Positions 29,411-38,183 of a DNA stretch of 64,000 nucleotides are shown piece by piece. The translations under genes and the position numbers were made by a program. The DNA is from Pseudodesulfovibrio hydrargyri (GTDB lineage Bacteria > Desulfobacterota > Desulfovibrionia > Desulfovibrionales > Desulfovibrionaceae): NCBI RefSeq assembly GCF_001874525.1, contig NZ_LKAQ01000004.1, forward strand, positions 2,382,654-2,446,653, read 5' to 3'. The notes beneath the pieces were generated by a model. The model was given only the letters and a program-made list of their open reading frames with translations, was not told the DNA's origin and ran no database searches. The first letter of the stretch is position 1. Each line of letters begins with the position of its first letter.

Positions 29411-29905
29411 CTAGGCCGCCCGGTCCAGGCCGGGGGCGAGGCCGCCCGGAACCGTGTCGGTCAGGACCCTGTCGATGTCCATGAGGATGATGAAGCCGCC
29501 GTCCTGCGACCCCATCCCCAGGATGTAGTCGGATCGGATGACGCTGCCCATCGCCGGGGCGGGCAGTACCTCCTCGGGGGCCATTTCAAAGACCTCCCGT
29601 ACCGAATCGACCAGCAGCCCCATGGTCGGATTACCCTCCAGCGTGCGCACTTCGGTGATGATGATGCACGTGTCCACGGTGGGTCGGGCCGTATCCATTC
29701 CCAGCTTGAGCCGCAGATCCGTGACCGGAACCGCGTTGCCGCGCAGGTTGATGACCCCGCGCATGTGTCGCGGCATTCTCGGTACGGCGGTGATCTCCGT
29801 CAGCTCAAGGACCTCGCGGACACCGGCGATGTCCAGACCGAAGGCGTTGGGGCCAAGGGTAAAGGTCAGATATTGATTCCTCGCGTCGTTTCTCTTGTCG
29901 CTCAT
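29411..29905 (-). CDS. cheW: Chemotaxis coupling protein CheW
   Basis: A 164-residue coupling protein with a single CheW beta-barrel domain. It links chemoreceptors to CheA. FTLGPNAFGLDIAGVREVLE, the conserved RGVINLRGNAVPVTDLR and a central loop (VDTCIIITEV) identify it. It starts 10 bp after the chemoreceptor gene stop on the same strand, so the receptor and this CheW are probably made together and dedicated to each other. A CheA lies 27 kb away in the window, so a functional link is possible but not shown. Confidence 0.94.
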   Translation of the reverse strand: MSDKRNDARNQYLTFTLGPNAFGLDIAGVREVLELTEITAVPRMPRHMRGVINLRGNAVPVTDLRLKLGMDTARPTVDTCIIITEVRTLEGNPTMGLLVDSVREVFEMAPEEVLPAPAMGSVIRSDYILGMGSQDGGFIILMDIDRVLTDTVPGGLAPGLDRAA

Positions 29906-29915
29906 GGCGTGCCTC

Positions 29916-31892
29916 CTAGAACCGTTCGAAGCCGGTGTCGTCGGTGTCCAGGTCGATGTCCAGGCCGGTGGCCGGGGCGATCGGGGCGGCCGTCGCGGTC
30001 CGCGCGGGCCTGGGCAGTGCCTTGGGAGCGGGGCGGTGGGCCCTGACCGCCGGGGCGGCGGGGGCCGCGCCCACCTCGAAGTAGCTCAGGACTTCCTGCA
30101 TCTGCTGCCCCTGACCGGCGAGCTCCTCGCTGGTGGAGGCCAGTTCCTCGGCGGCCGAGGCGTTCTGCTGGACGATGGTGTCGAGTTGCATGATGGCGGA
30201 GTTGATCTGTTCGACTCCCGCGTTCTGCTCGCTGCTGGCGGCGGCGATTTCCTGGACCAGCTCGGCGGTGCGGCTGATGTCCGGGACAAGCCTGGTCAGC
30301 ATGGAACCGGCCTTTTCGGCCACCCGGACGCTGGAGGACGAGAGGTCGCTGATCTCGGCGGCGGCCTGTCCGCTGCGTTCGGCCAGCTTGCGCACCTCGG
30401 CGGCGACCACGGCGAAGCCCTTGCCGTGTTCTCCGGCGCGGGCGGCCTCGATGGCGGCGTTCAGGGCCAGGAGGTTGGTCTGGCGGGCGATCTCCTCGAT
30501 GATGGAGATCTTCTCCGCGATATTGGTCATGGCGCTCATGGCTTCCTGGACGGCGTCGCCGCTCTCGCGGGCATCGCGGGCCGCATCGCGGGCGATCTCC
30601 TCGGTGCGGTTCGCGTTTTCGGTGTTCTGGAGGATGTTGGAGGCGATCTCTTCCATGGAGGAGGAGACCTCTTCGATGCTGGCCGCCTGGGAGGTGGCGT
30701 TGTCGGACAGGCTCTGGGCCGCGGCGGACAGTTCCTCGCTGCCCGCTGCCACATGGGTGGAGCTGTCCTGGACCTCGCCGAAGACGTCGCGCAGCTTGGC
30801 CGCCATGGCGCGCAGGGAACTACAGAGGATGCCGATCTCGTCCTTCTGGTCCACGTCGATGTCGGCGGACAGGTCGCCGCCTTCCACGCGCTTGCTCAGG
30901 GTCAGGGCCTTGCCGAGCGGGACGGTGATGCCGCGGGCGATGAGCCAGGCCAGGAAGAGGCCGATCAGGACGGCCACGGCGGAGATGGCCACGGTCACGA
31001 CGATGGAGCGCTGGTTGGAGGCCTGGAGCCGGGGGCCGAGTTCGTCCTGGTCGGTTATGACCGACAGCTTGACCTTGTCTATTTCGTCGGCGATCTCGGG
31101 TCCGAGGCGGTAGAGGGTATCGTTGAGGATGGTCTGGTTGCGGTCGTGGATGACGGCGGCCACGGTCTTGAATGCGGAGATGTAGGCCTCGCGGGAGTCG
31201 AGGACGTCCTTGAGCCCCCGGCGACGTTCCGGGTTCTGCAGTTCGCGGTCGAGCACGGCCAGAAACTCGCCCATGTGGCCGTTTTGTTCGAGAACGGCGG
31301 CCTGGTTGGCGTCGTCGTTGGTGTCCAGGAACTTGAAGACGTGGATGCGCGCCAGAAGCAGGTGCTTCAGGGTCATGGCCGCGTTGTAGGCGGCCACGGT
31401 GTCGCCGTCGCGTTCGGCGCTCTCCAGGATTCCGGTCAGGGTCTCGGCCATGCGGGCGCCCTGAACGTTGAGGACGTTGTTGACCAGGCCGTTGCGCTTG
31501 TCCATGGCGGCGATCAGGTCCGTGACGCCCTTGTCGTAGGCGTTGAGGCTCTCGTCGATGGCGGTCACCAGGGCGGCCCGTTCGGGCTTCCTGATTTCGG
31601 ACAGGGCCATGGCGACCAGTTCCCTGGTCTTGTTCCATTCCTCATGGTATTGTTGCTTGGAGGCGTCGGTGCCGGTGTTGAGATAGGTCATGACGTGCAT
31701 CCTCAACATGAGCAGGTGAGCCTGTACCCGGCCGGCAAGGTTGGAATCCCTGGCCAGTCCCCTGTATTGTACGAAACCGTCCTCGCTGTTGCGGATGGCC
31801 CTGTAGCCGGCGCCGGCGACGATGACCGTGAGCAGTAAAACCAGGCCGAAGCCGATCCCGAGCTTGCGTCCTATGGATACGTTCTTGATCAT
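29916..31892 (-). CDS. Methyl-accepting chemotaxis protein
   Basis: A 658-residue transmembrane chemoreceptor. The first membrane helix is about 9-31 and the second about 288-312. Between them a long all-helical periplasmic sensor (about 255 residues, [20 protein letters not shown]) suggests a helical bimodular (HBM) type that binds small organic acids. A HAMP domain ([19 protein letters not shown]) and the cytoplasmic signalling domain follow, with the hairpin tip [31 protein letters not shown]. The C-terminus is Pro/Ala-rich, ending DTGFERF, with no CheR-binding pentapeptide of the W-x-x-F type. A near-consensus Fur box lies about 90 bp upstream of its start, so iron may regulate it. cheW follows in the operon. 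Confidence 0.95.
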   Translation of the reverse strand: MIKNVSIGRKLGIGFGLVLLLTVIVAGAGYRAIRNSEDGFVQYRGLARDSNLAGRVQAHLLMLRMHVMTYLNTGTDASKQQYHEEWNKTRELVAMALSEIRKPERAALVTAIDESLNAYDKGVTDLIAAMDKRNGLVNNVLNVQGARMAETLTGILESAERDGDTVAAYNAAMTLKHLLLARIHVFKFLDTNDDANQAAVLEQNGHMGEFLAVLDRELQNPERRRGLKDVLDSREAYISAFKTVAAVIHDRNQTILNDTLYRLGPEIADEIDKVKLSVITDQDELGPRLQASNQRSIVVTVAISAVAVLIGLFLAWLIARGITVPLGKALTLSKRVEGGDLSADIDVDQKDEIGILCSSLRAMAAKLRDVFGEVQDSSTHVAAGSEELSAAAQSLSDNATSQAASIEEVSSSMEEIASNILQNTENANRTEEIARDAARDARESGDAVQEAMSAMTNIAEKISIIEEIARQTNLLALNAAIEAARAGEHGKGFAVVAAEVRKLAERSGQAAAEISDLSSSSVRVAEKAGSMLTRLVPDISRTAELVQEIAAASSEQNAGVEQINSAIMQLDTIVQQNASAAEELASTSEELAGQGQQMQEVLSYFEVGAAPAAPAVRAHRPAPKALPRPARTATAAPIAPATGLDIDLDTDDTGFERF

Positions 31893-31980
31893 GATTGTAT
31901 TCCTTTTGCTAATAGTAATTGCTCTTGTTTTAAATTGCCAATTGGAGTATGGTTAAAGTTTTCCTCGCCTTTGATTACCT

Positions 31981-31999
31981 GATAATGATAATCATTCTC
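31981..31999. promoter_or_regulatory. Fur box
   Basis: GATAATGATAATCATTCTC matches the 19-bp Fur consensus (GATAATGATAATCATTATC) at 18 of 19 positions. Fur with iron represses promoters that carry this site. It lies between the chemoreceptor gene on the minus strand and a possible short transcript on the plus strand, so either or both may be iron-controlled. A minus-strand promoter candidate overlaps it (TTGATT at 32003-32008, TATCAG at 31979-31984). Confidence 0.85.
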
Positions 32000-32045
32000 A
32001 AAAATCAAGTATAAAATGATGACGTCCGGTAGATTATAATGGGTT

Positions 32046-32149
32046 GGGATAATGGCGGTCCGCGCATGGCCGCGATTCGAATGGCTTGCCTTCACAGGCC
32101 AAGAGAAGTATAGCATTACCCGGTCCGCAGTATGCGGGCCGGGTTTTTT
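32046..32149 (+). ncRNA. Candidate Fur-regulated small RNA
   Basis: A plus-strand transcript of about 105 nt is predicted between a perfect -10 TATAAT (32035-32040), which sits 35 bp after a Fur box, and a strong rho-independent terminator. It contains internal hairpins (for example TGGCTTG/CAGGCCA near 32082-32102) and no open frame with a ribosome site. The layout is that of RyhB-type iron-responsive small RNAs. A good -35 box is missing, so the start is uncertain. The alternative is an attenuated leader of the lipoprotein gene. Confidence 0.4.
32118..32149 (+). terminator. Plus-strand terminator with no protein gene before it
   Basis: An 11-bp stem ACCCGGTCCGC/GCGGGCCGGGT (32118-32128 with 32134-32144, one G-U pair) with a 5-nt loop is followed by six T residues. 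Read on the minus strand there is no T run, so it acts on plus-strand transcripts only. Confidence 0.85.
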
Positions 32150-32203
32150 ATCTGGTTGCGGGCATCTGCCGCGGCCGAACCCACAATGCACCAAGCCATT
32201 CCC

Positions 32204-34225
32204 ATGAAAAACTCCGCATATACCGTCAAGACACTGGCCGCACTGGTTCTGGTCGGCCTCCTTGTCTGGGGCTGTGCGCCCCGGACCATGCCCATCAAGA
32301 GCGCGGACCTGCTGTCCACGCCCAATCTCCTGGTCGAGGCCGACGCCGCCTGGAAGGCCAGGCACTGGGAGGCGGCCGAGCTCTACTACGCGGCCGCCCT
32401 GGAGCGGCCGGACCTGGTCAAGAGCGAACTGCCCACGATCTACGTCCGTCTGGCCGAAGCCGCCTCGCGGAACGGCCATTACCACCAGGCGCGCATCGCC
32501 CTGGAGCAGTGGGCCAACCTGGACACGCAGGCCCTGGAGCGGGCGGACTGGGAGCGGCTCTACCTGGACGCCATGGCCGGACTGGGCAAGACCGAGCGGC
32601 TGGACAACCACCTCAAGTGGGTCCTGGACGCGGCCAACGTGCCGTGGCCGACCAAGCTGGAGGTGGCCCTGTGGTACGCCGGTTACTACGGCGGCCACGA
32701 GGACTACGAGCGCGCCCTGGACGTGCTGGACAAATTCTACGCCCAGGCCCCGGACACGCCCGCCAAGTCCCTGTTTGAGCAGGAGTTTCGGCAGCAGTTG
32801 ACCGACATGGACGACACCGATGTGGGCGACCTTGCCAAGGCGGTCAACCCGTCCAACCAGTGGCGCTTCCCCTACGCCCTGGTGGCCTTCGAGCGCGGCG
32901 TGCGCACGGCCTCGGACGACACGGCCTGGTCCGCCAACTGGCGCACCCTGCGCGATCTGGCGTCGTCTGGCGAGCTGGCCGATCCCGTCCCGCTGCGGGA
33001 CAAGCTGGCCGAGCTCGAGGCGCGCTACGGCGTGCCGCGCATCGGCCTGGCCCTGGCCCTGCCCGTGACCGGGCCGTACGCCAAGGTGGGCGTGAAGATC
33101 CTGCGCGGCGCCGGGCTGGCCCAGTGGCGGCTGGCCCAGGAGGGCGTGGACGTGGAGCTGGCGGTCATCAACACCGAGGCCCCGGGATGGGAATCCCGGC
33201 TGGCACAGCTGCCCAGCCATTTCACCGTGGTCGGCGGGCCGTTGCGCATCAACGCCTTCAAGCGTTTCTACGAGGCCGATTCCCCGGCCGCCGGGGTGCT
33301 TGAGAAGCGCGCCGTGTTCGCCTTCCTGTCGTCCCTGGGCGATTTGACCGAGGGCAAGGACGCCTGGCGTTTCTTCTCGAGCCGCAACGACGAGGTGCGC
33401 AGCCTGGTCCACCTGACCGTGGACAAGCTCGGCATCACCGATCTGGCCGTCTTCTACCCCGAGGAGAAGTTCGGCCGGTCCATGGCCCAGACCTTCTACA
33501 ACGAGGCCGCGCCGCTGGGCGGCCGGATCAAGGGCATGCAGTCCTATCCGCCGCACGAGCTCAAGCAGTGGACCCGCCGGGTGGGCAAGCTGTTGAACGT
33601 GCCGTCCGATTTCAGCAACAACAAGGACGTGCCCCTGCCCATGCCGGACTTCGGGGCCGTATTCATCCCGGACGGCTGGCGTCAGGCCCAGACCTTGCTG
33701 CCCAACTTCTTCTTTTACGAGGGCGACCAACTGGTCTTCCTCGGCCCCGGCCTGTGGAGCCGCGCCCTGGACGACGCCAAGGACGTGGACGAGCACTACT
33801 ACCGCCTGGCGGTCTGCCCCGGCGCGTGGTGGGACGGTTCGGACGGCGGCAGGGCGCTCCAGGCGGCCCTGACCGAGGAGGGCTTGGGCCAGGCAGACTT
33901 CTGGGTGGCGCTGGGCTACGACTTCCTGCGTTTCGCCGGAAAGCTCGGCACCCTGCCCGCGTCCTGGGACAGCGCCATGGTCAACAAGCGCATACACAGG
34001 GCCGAGCGCATGGACTTCAGCATGGCCCCCATGACCTGGAACGAGGACGGCGCGGCCAGCCAGGACCTGTACCTGTTCACCCCGGCCTCCAACGGCAAGC
34101 GGATCATGGACCCGGAAAAGTTCGCCGAACGCATCGCCAGGGCCAAGGCCCGGCGCGAGCGGCGCATGGAAAATTACGAGAAGCGGCTGGAGGAAGAGGG
34201 CAAACCCTCGGCCTCCGGCCAGTAG
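32204..34225 (+). CDS. LpoA/LppC-like lipoprotein (penicillin-binding protein activator family)
   Basis: A 673-residue exported lipoprotein. Residues 1-24 form a signal peptide ending LLVWGC, where Cys would be lipidated; the W-G before Cys is an unusual lipobox. About 30-270 are TPR-like helices. From about 288 a periplasmic-binding-protein type 1 fold begins ([18 protein letters not shown], then [11 protein letters not shown]). This helical-plus-PBP layout is that of LpoA, which stimulates the peptidoglycan synthase PBP1a in enterobacteria. The function in this lineage is inferred. The ATG at 32204 is used, and one six codons upstream is possible. gatC follows 37 bp downstream. Confidence 0.8.
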   Translation: MKNSAYTVKTLAALVLVGLLVWGCAPRTMPIKSADLLSTPNLLVEADAAWKARHWEAAELYYAAALERPDLVKSELPTIYVRLAEAASRNGHYHQARIALEQWANLDTQALERADWERLYLDAMAGLGKTERLDNHLKWVLDAANVPWPTKLEVALWYAGYYGGHEDYERALDVLDKFYAQAPDTPAKSLFEQEFRQQLTDMDDTDVGDLAKAVNPSNQWRFPYALVAFERGVRTASDDTAWSANWRTLRDLASSGELADPVPLRDKLAELEARYGVPRIGLALALPVTGPYAKVGVKILRGAGLAQWRLAQEGVDVELAVINTEAPGWESRLAQLPSHFTVVGGPLRINAFKRFYEADSPAAGVLEKRAVFAFLSSLGDLTEGKDAWRFFSSRNDEVRSLVHLTVDKLGITDLAVFYPEEKFGRSMAQTFYNEAAPLGGRIKGMQSYPPHELKQWTRRVGKLLNVPSDFSNNKDVPLPMPDFGAVFIPDGWRQAQTLLPNFFFYEGDQLVFLGPGLWSRALDDAKDVDEHYYRLAVCPGAWWDGSDGGRALQAALTEEGLGQADFWVALGYDFLRFAGKLGTLPASWDSAMVNKRIHRAERMDFSMAPMTWNEDGAASQDLYLFTPASNGKRIMDPEKFAERIARAKARRERRMENYEKRLEEEGKPSASGQ

Positions 34226-34262
34226 CCGCCCCCAGCCGGTGCGGCGCATAAAGGAGAAAACC

Positions 34263-34547
34263 ATGAAGATCAGTCCCGAAGAAGTGGCCAAGGTCGCCAG
34301 CCTCTCCCGGCTCGACCTGCCCGAGGACAAGCTCGAATTGTTCGCCGGGCAGCTCGGCGACATCCTCGCCTACATGGACAAGCTCGGCGAGCTCGACACG
34401 GACGCGGTGGAGCCCCTGTACAGCCCTGTCAAGCACACCACTGTGCTGCGCCGGGACGAGGTGCGCAAGGACTACAGGCGCGAGGAAATCCTGGCCAACG
34501 CCCCGGAGCAGGACGGCCAGTTCTTCATTGTTCCGCGCATTGTTTAA
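34263..34547 (+). CDS. gatC: Asp/Glu-tRNA amidotransferase subunit C
   Basis: A 94-residue subunit of the GatCAB amidotransferase. It stabilises GatA and the interface with GatB. The typical N-terminus ([18 protein letters not shown]), the middle ([18 protein letters not shown]) and the end (FFIVPRIV) are present. The start has AAAGGAG at the right distance. gatA follows 27 bp downstream. gatB is not in the window, which is common when it lies elsewhere. Confidence 0.95.
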   Translation: MKISPEEVAKVASLSRLDLPEDKLELFAGQLGDILAYMDKLGELDTDAVEPLYSPVKHTTVLRRDEVRKDYRREEILANAPEQDGQFFIVPRIV

Positions 34548-34574
34548 TATTTTGATATAATTCAGGATTGATTG

Positions 34575-36032
34575 ATGTCTGAACTGCACACGAAGACCCT
34601 TTCCGAGATCGCGGCCCTGCTGCAATCCGGCGACGTCAAGGTTGTCGAGGTGGTCAAGCACTGCCTGGACCGCATCGAGGCCACCGAGCCCCAGGTCAGG
34701 GCGCTCATCACGGTCATGGGCCAAGAGGCCATGAAGCAGGCCGAGGCCATGGACGCCGCCGGTCCGGACCCGTCCAAGCCGCTGTGGGGCGTGCCCATGG
34801 TGCTCAAGGACCTGTTGACCACCAAGGGCGTGAAGACCACCTGCGGCTCGAAGATCCTCGAGAATTTCGTGCCCTTTTACGACGCCACGGCCGTGGCCAG
34901 GTTGAAGGAGGCCGGGGCCGTATTCGTGGGCAAGGCCAACATGGACGAGTTCGCCATGGGTTCGTCCACCGAGAACTCCGCGTTTTTCATGACCGCCAAC
35001 CCGTGGGACGTGGAACGCGTGCCCGGCGGGTCTTCGGGTGGCTCCGGGGCCACTGTGGCGGCCGGGCAGTGCTTCGGCGCGCTCGGCACCGACACCGGCG
35101 GGTCCATCCGCACCCCGTCCTCGTTCTGCGGCATCGTCGGGCTCAAGCCCACCTACGGGCGCATCTCCCGTTTCGGGCTGATCGCCTACGGCTCGTCGCT
35201 GGACCAGATAGGGCCCATGACCCGGTCCGTGGAGGACGCGGCCCGGCTGCTCCAGGTCATGGCCGGACACGACCCCAAGGACTCCACCTCCGTGGACGTC
35301 GAGGTTCCGGACTACCTGGCCGGGCTCGGCCGCGAGGACCTCAAAGGCGTGAAGATCGGCTTGCCCGAGGAATACTGGGGCGAGGGCCTGGACGAGGAGG
35401 TCAAGGAGGCCTGCGCGGGCGCCGTGGCCGAGATGCAGAAGCTCGGAGCCGAGGCCGTGCCGGTCAAGCTGTCCCTGACCGAGTACGCCATCGCCACCTA
35501 CTACATCATCGCCATGGCCGAGGCCTCGTCCAACCTGTCCCGGTTCGACGGCGTGCGCTTCGGCCACCGCAACAAGAAGGCCGAGGAGCTGATCGACATG
35601 TACACCGCCAGCCGCACCGAAGGGTTCGGCGACGAGGTGCAGCGGCGCATCATCATGGGCACCTACGTGCTCTCCAGCGGCTACTACGACGCCTACTACA
35701 ACAAGGCCGCCAAGGTCCGCCGCCTGCTGCGCCAGGACTTCGACAAGGCCTTCGGGCAGTGCGACTTCATCGCCGGGCCGGTCTGCCCGACCACGGCCTT
35801 CATCAAGGGCGACAAGGCCGATCCGCTACAGATGTATCTCATGGACATCTTCACCATCTCCGCCAACCTGGCGGGCATCCCGGCCATGTCCCTGCCCGTG
35901 GGGCTGGGGAAGGACTCGGTCATGCCGGTGGGCCTCCAGCTCATGGGCCCGGCCTTCAGCGAAGCCGACATGCTCTCCGTGGCCGAACGGCTGGAGCGCG
36001 CCCTGCCGCCTCTGTCCATGCCTGAACTCTAG
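34575..36032 (+). CDS. gatA: Asp/Glu-tRNA amidotransferase subunit A
   Basis: A 485-residue amidase. It releases ammonia from glutamine so that GatB can convert Glu-tRNA(Gln) or Asp-tRNA(Asn) to the amidated form. The amidase-signature Ser-cisSer-Lys triad is present: Lys78 in PMVLKDL, Ser153 in GGSSGGSG and Ser177 in DTGGSIRTP. Length is standard. The ATG at 34575 comes directly after an in-frame TTG. It implies that this organism makes Gln-tRNA or Asn-tRNA indirectly. A terminator follows. Confidence 0.97.
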   Translation: MSELHTKTLSEIAALLQSGDVKVVEVVKHCLDRIEATEPQVRALITVMGQEAMKQAEAMDAAGPDPSKPLWGVPMVLKDLLTTKGVKTTCGSKILENFVPFYDATAVARLKEAGAVFVGKANMDEFAMGSSTENSAFFMTANPWDVERVPGGSSGGSGATVAAGQCFGALGTDTGGSIRTPSSFCGIVGLKPTYGRISRFGLIAYGSSLDQIGPMTRSVEDAARLLQVMAGHDPKDSTSVDVEVPDYLAGLGREDLKGVKIGLPEEYWGEGLDEEVKEACAGAVAEMQKLGAEAVPVKLSLTEYAIATYYIIAMAEASSNLSRFDGVRFGHRNKKAEELIDMYTASRTEGFGDEVQRRIIMGTYVLSSGYYDAYYNKAAKVRRLLRQDFDKAFGQCDFIAGPVCPTTAFIKGDKADPLQMYLMDIFTISANLAGIPAMSLPVGLGKDSVMPVGLQLMGPAFSEADMLSVAERLERALPPLSMPEL

Positions 36033-36046
36033 TCGACGCCAAGAGA

Positions 36047-36086
36047 AAGCCGGTTGCCGATATGGATCGGCAACCGGCTTTTTTTA
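36047..36086 (+). terminator. Terminator of gatCA
   Basis: A 15-bp perfect stem (36047-36061 with 36066-36080) with an ATGG loop is followed by a T run. Confidence 0.92.
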
Positions 36087-36111
36087 TTGGCTGAGTATTG
36101 GAAGTCCGGGC

Positions 36112-36318
36112 TCATCGCCTGCGGTCCGGCTCCTCGGCGTTGTCGTCCTTCATCCAGTTGTAGTTGAGGCTCGTCCGGCCCATGGCCCCGTGGTTCACGA
36201 ACCGGATGTTCGAGGCCGGTCCGCCTTTGCGCCAGGCCCGGTACAGGCCGAGGAATCCGGCCAGGAAGAACAGGGCGGTGAAGGCCAGGAAGCCGATGCC
36301 GTGGTATTGGTGCTCCAT
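36112..36318 (-). CDS. Small membrane protein, unknown function
   Basis: A 68-residue protein with one clear membrane helix at about 8-27 (GFLAFTALFFLAGFLGLY) flanked by basic residues, then a polar tail ending in Asp, Glu and Arg. I recognise no family. An upstream in-frame ATG (36336) would add six residues; neither start has a strong ribosome site. It is a lone minus-strand gene between gatA and mnmA. Codon use fits its GC-rich surroundings, so it is probably real. Confidence 0.55.
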   Translation of the reverse strand: MEHQYHGIGFLAFTALFFLAGFLGLYRAWRKGGPASNIRFVNHGAMGRTSLNYNWMKDDNAEEPDRRR

Positions 36319-36459
36319 GGGGCGTCCATTAACCATTGTCGGCGGCAGGGTAAGAAACCGTCCACGCCATCTCGCCGGGATACCACCGGATTATAATACC
36401 TTCCCATTTTTCTCCCGGTCTCGTAGGATGCCGCACATGACGCACAGGGGAGAACGTTG

Positions 36460-37497
36460 ATGACCGTTGCCGTGGCCGTTTCGGGCGGCATGGACAGTTT
36501 GCTGGCGCTTGCGCTGCTCAAGGAGCGGGGCGAGGCGATTTTTGCCGTGCACGGCCATTTCCTGCCCCCGTCCCCGGCCTGGGAGCGGGTGGCGGAAGGG
36601 CTGGGCGCGGCCTGCGAGACGTTGGGCGTGCCGTTCCATGCCCTGGACCTGCACGAGGCCTTTGACGACCGGGTGGTCAAGCCGTTCGTGGCCGAATATC
36701 GGGCCGGGCTGACGCCCAATCCGTGCGCCATGTGCAACCCGCGCATGAAGTTCGGGGTGCTCTTCGACGCGGCCCGCAACCTCGGGGCGGACCGGCTGGC
36801 CACCGGGCATTACGTCAGCTTGGCCGACCGGGAGCAGGGGCGGATGCTGGTGCGCGGCCAGGACGCCTCCAAGGACCAGAGCTATTTCCTGTCCATGGTT
36901 CCGGTGGAAAAGCTGCGTCTGGCCGAGTTTCCCCTGGCCCGGACCTTCAAGCGCGACGTGCCCGCCATCCTTGCGGAACACGGGCTGACTCCGCCGCTGC
37001 CCAGCGAGAGCCAGGAGATCTGCTTCGTGCCGGACGACGACTACCAGCACTTTCTGACCGCGCGTTGCGACATGCCCGGCCCGGGCCCGGCGGCCCTGCC
37101 GGACGGCCGGGTCATCGGCGAGCACCAGGGGCTGTGGCGGCACACCCAGGGCCAGCGGCGGGGCTTGGGCATTCCGTGGTCCGAGCCGCTTTACGTCCTG
37201 GACAAGGAGGTAGAGAGCAATACCCTCATCGTGGGCCCCAGGGAATTTCTCGCCGCCAACGGGTGCGTGGCCGGACAGGTCAACCTCATGTGCCCGGTCA
37301 GGGACTGGCCCGGCACCGTGCTGGTCCAGACCCGCTACCGCCAGAAGGCCAAGCCCGCCAAGGCGTGGCTGTCCGGCGGCAAGCTGTATTTCGATTTCCT
37401 GGAGCCGCACACGCGGCCCACGCCCGGCCAGGTGGCGGCGGTCTTCGACGAGGCCGGGACCGTGCTCGGCGGCGGGATCATCGAGGAGGCGCTGTAG
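36460..37497 (+). CDS. mnmA: tRNA-specific 2-thiouridylase MnmA
   Basis: A 345-residue enzyme that puts sulfur on uridine 34 of Lys, Glu and Gln tRNAs. The PP-loop SGGMDS (8-13) activates the base with ATP. Catalytic cysteines are Cys92 in AMCNPRMKF and Cys188 in QEICFVPDDDY. GQRRGLGI and the C-terminal beta-barrel domain follow. It is shorter than the 360-370 of E. coli but complete. The ATG at 36460 comes after an in-frame TTG, with AGGGGAG upstream. It converges on a lipoprotein gene with only two bases between stops and no terminator visible. Confidence 0.93.
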   Translation: MTVAVAVSGGMDSLLALALLKERGEAIFAVHGHFLPPSPAWERVAEGLGAACETLGVPFHALDLHEAFDDRVVKPFVAEYRAGLTPNPCAMCNPRMKFGVLFDAARNLGADRLATGHYVSLADREQGRMLVRGQDASKDQSYFLSMVPVEKLRLAEFPLARTFKRDVPAILAEHGLTPPLPSESQEICFVPDDDYQHFLTARCDMPGPGPAALPDGRVIGEHQGLWRHTQGQRRGLGIPWSEPLYVLDKEVESNTLIVGPREFLAANGCVAGQVNLMCPVRDWPGTVLVQTRYRQKAKPAKAWLSGGKLYFDFLEPHTRPTPGQVAAVFDEAGTVLGGGIIEEAL

Positions 37498-37499
37498 CT

Positions 37500-38123
37500 C
37501 TACCAGTCGCGGTTGCGTTCGAGCCGTTCCTGGAGGTCGCGGTCGAACCCGTCGCGGCGCTCCTTGTTCATGACCTTGTGGATTTTTTCGGCGGTCAGCT
37601 CCGGCTTCTTCTCCAGGTACGTGGCCGAGCGCTGCACCGCGCTGGTGGCCCGGTAGTAGAGGGGCTCACGGTAGGTCTTGAGCAGGCCGAAGCCCGCCTC
37701 GCGCTGGTCCATGTAGATGAGCGTCAGGCCGAGATAGTAGGTGGAGTCCGGCAGATCCGGGTATTTTTCGAGGGTGTCGGTGAAGATTTTGCGGGCCGCC
37801 TCGAAATTTCCGTCGTTCAACTGCTTGATTCCTGCCTTGTTGTTGAGATAGGCCTCGTTCGGGCCGTTGTTCAAAAAGTCCCCGTAGGAGTTCAGGGACA
37901 CGCCGATCCCCCCCGCGCCGAAGCCCACCGAGGTCGAGCCCGCGCCCACGCCGACGCCCACGCCGCCCCCACCGGTGCCCACCCCGACGCCCACGCCGAG
38001 GGACGAGCCCACGCAGGCCGCGAGCGGCAGGGCCAGGAGCATGGCGAGCAGGGGAGCGAGAATCGCGGCCCGAAGCCGGGACGCGGTGCCTGAGCGGCGG
38101 GAAATGGCATTCGTTTGCTTCAT
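37500..38123 (-). CDS. TPR-containing lipoprotein with a Gly/Val-rich stretch
   Basis: A 207-residue exported lipoprotein. The signal peptide ends in LPLAAC (lipobox). It is followed by a low-complexity run of alternating Gly and Val (about residues 43-75) that could be flexible or form a beta ribbon. A TPR-like segment follows (AGIKQLNDGNFEAARKIFTDTLEKYP, read in two pieces) and a charged C-terminus (LQERLERNRDW). It is probably anchored in the outer membrane and may act in envelope assembly, but no specific role can be assigned. The start at 38123 is used; a second ATG three codons upstream exists. Confidence 0.75.
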   Translation of the reverse strand: MKQTNAISRRSGTASRLRAAILAPLLAMLLALPLAACVGSSLGVGVGVGTGGGGVGVGVGAGSTSVGFGAGGIGVSLNSYGDFLNNGPNEAYLNNKAGIKQLNDGNFEAARKIFTDTLEKYPDLPDSTYYLGLTLIYMDQREAGFGLLKTYREPLYYRATSAVQRSATYLEKKPELTAEKIHKVMNKERRDGFDRDLQERLERNRDW

Positions 38124-38183
38124 GGGGGCCACCTCGGCTAGAGTTGATGAACTTTTTTACAAACCGGACAGACGTATTCTAGC

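Larger units (their letters stand above)
31893..32203. other. AT-rich intergenic region between the chemoreceptor and the lipoprotein gene
   Basis: These 311 bp have no protein-coding gene. They hold the 5' leader of the minus-strand chemoreceptor gene, a Fur box, a perfect TATAAT (32035-32040) and a plus-strand terminator (32118-32149). The arrangement suggests that a short plus-strand RNA is made here. Confidence 0.7.

Noticed and set aside
32075..32097. GATTCGAAT resembling a tRNA T-loop in the region upstream of the lipoprotein gene
   Set aside because: The five bases on either side do not pair, and no acceptor stem or anticodon arm can be drawn, so it is not a tRNA.
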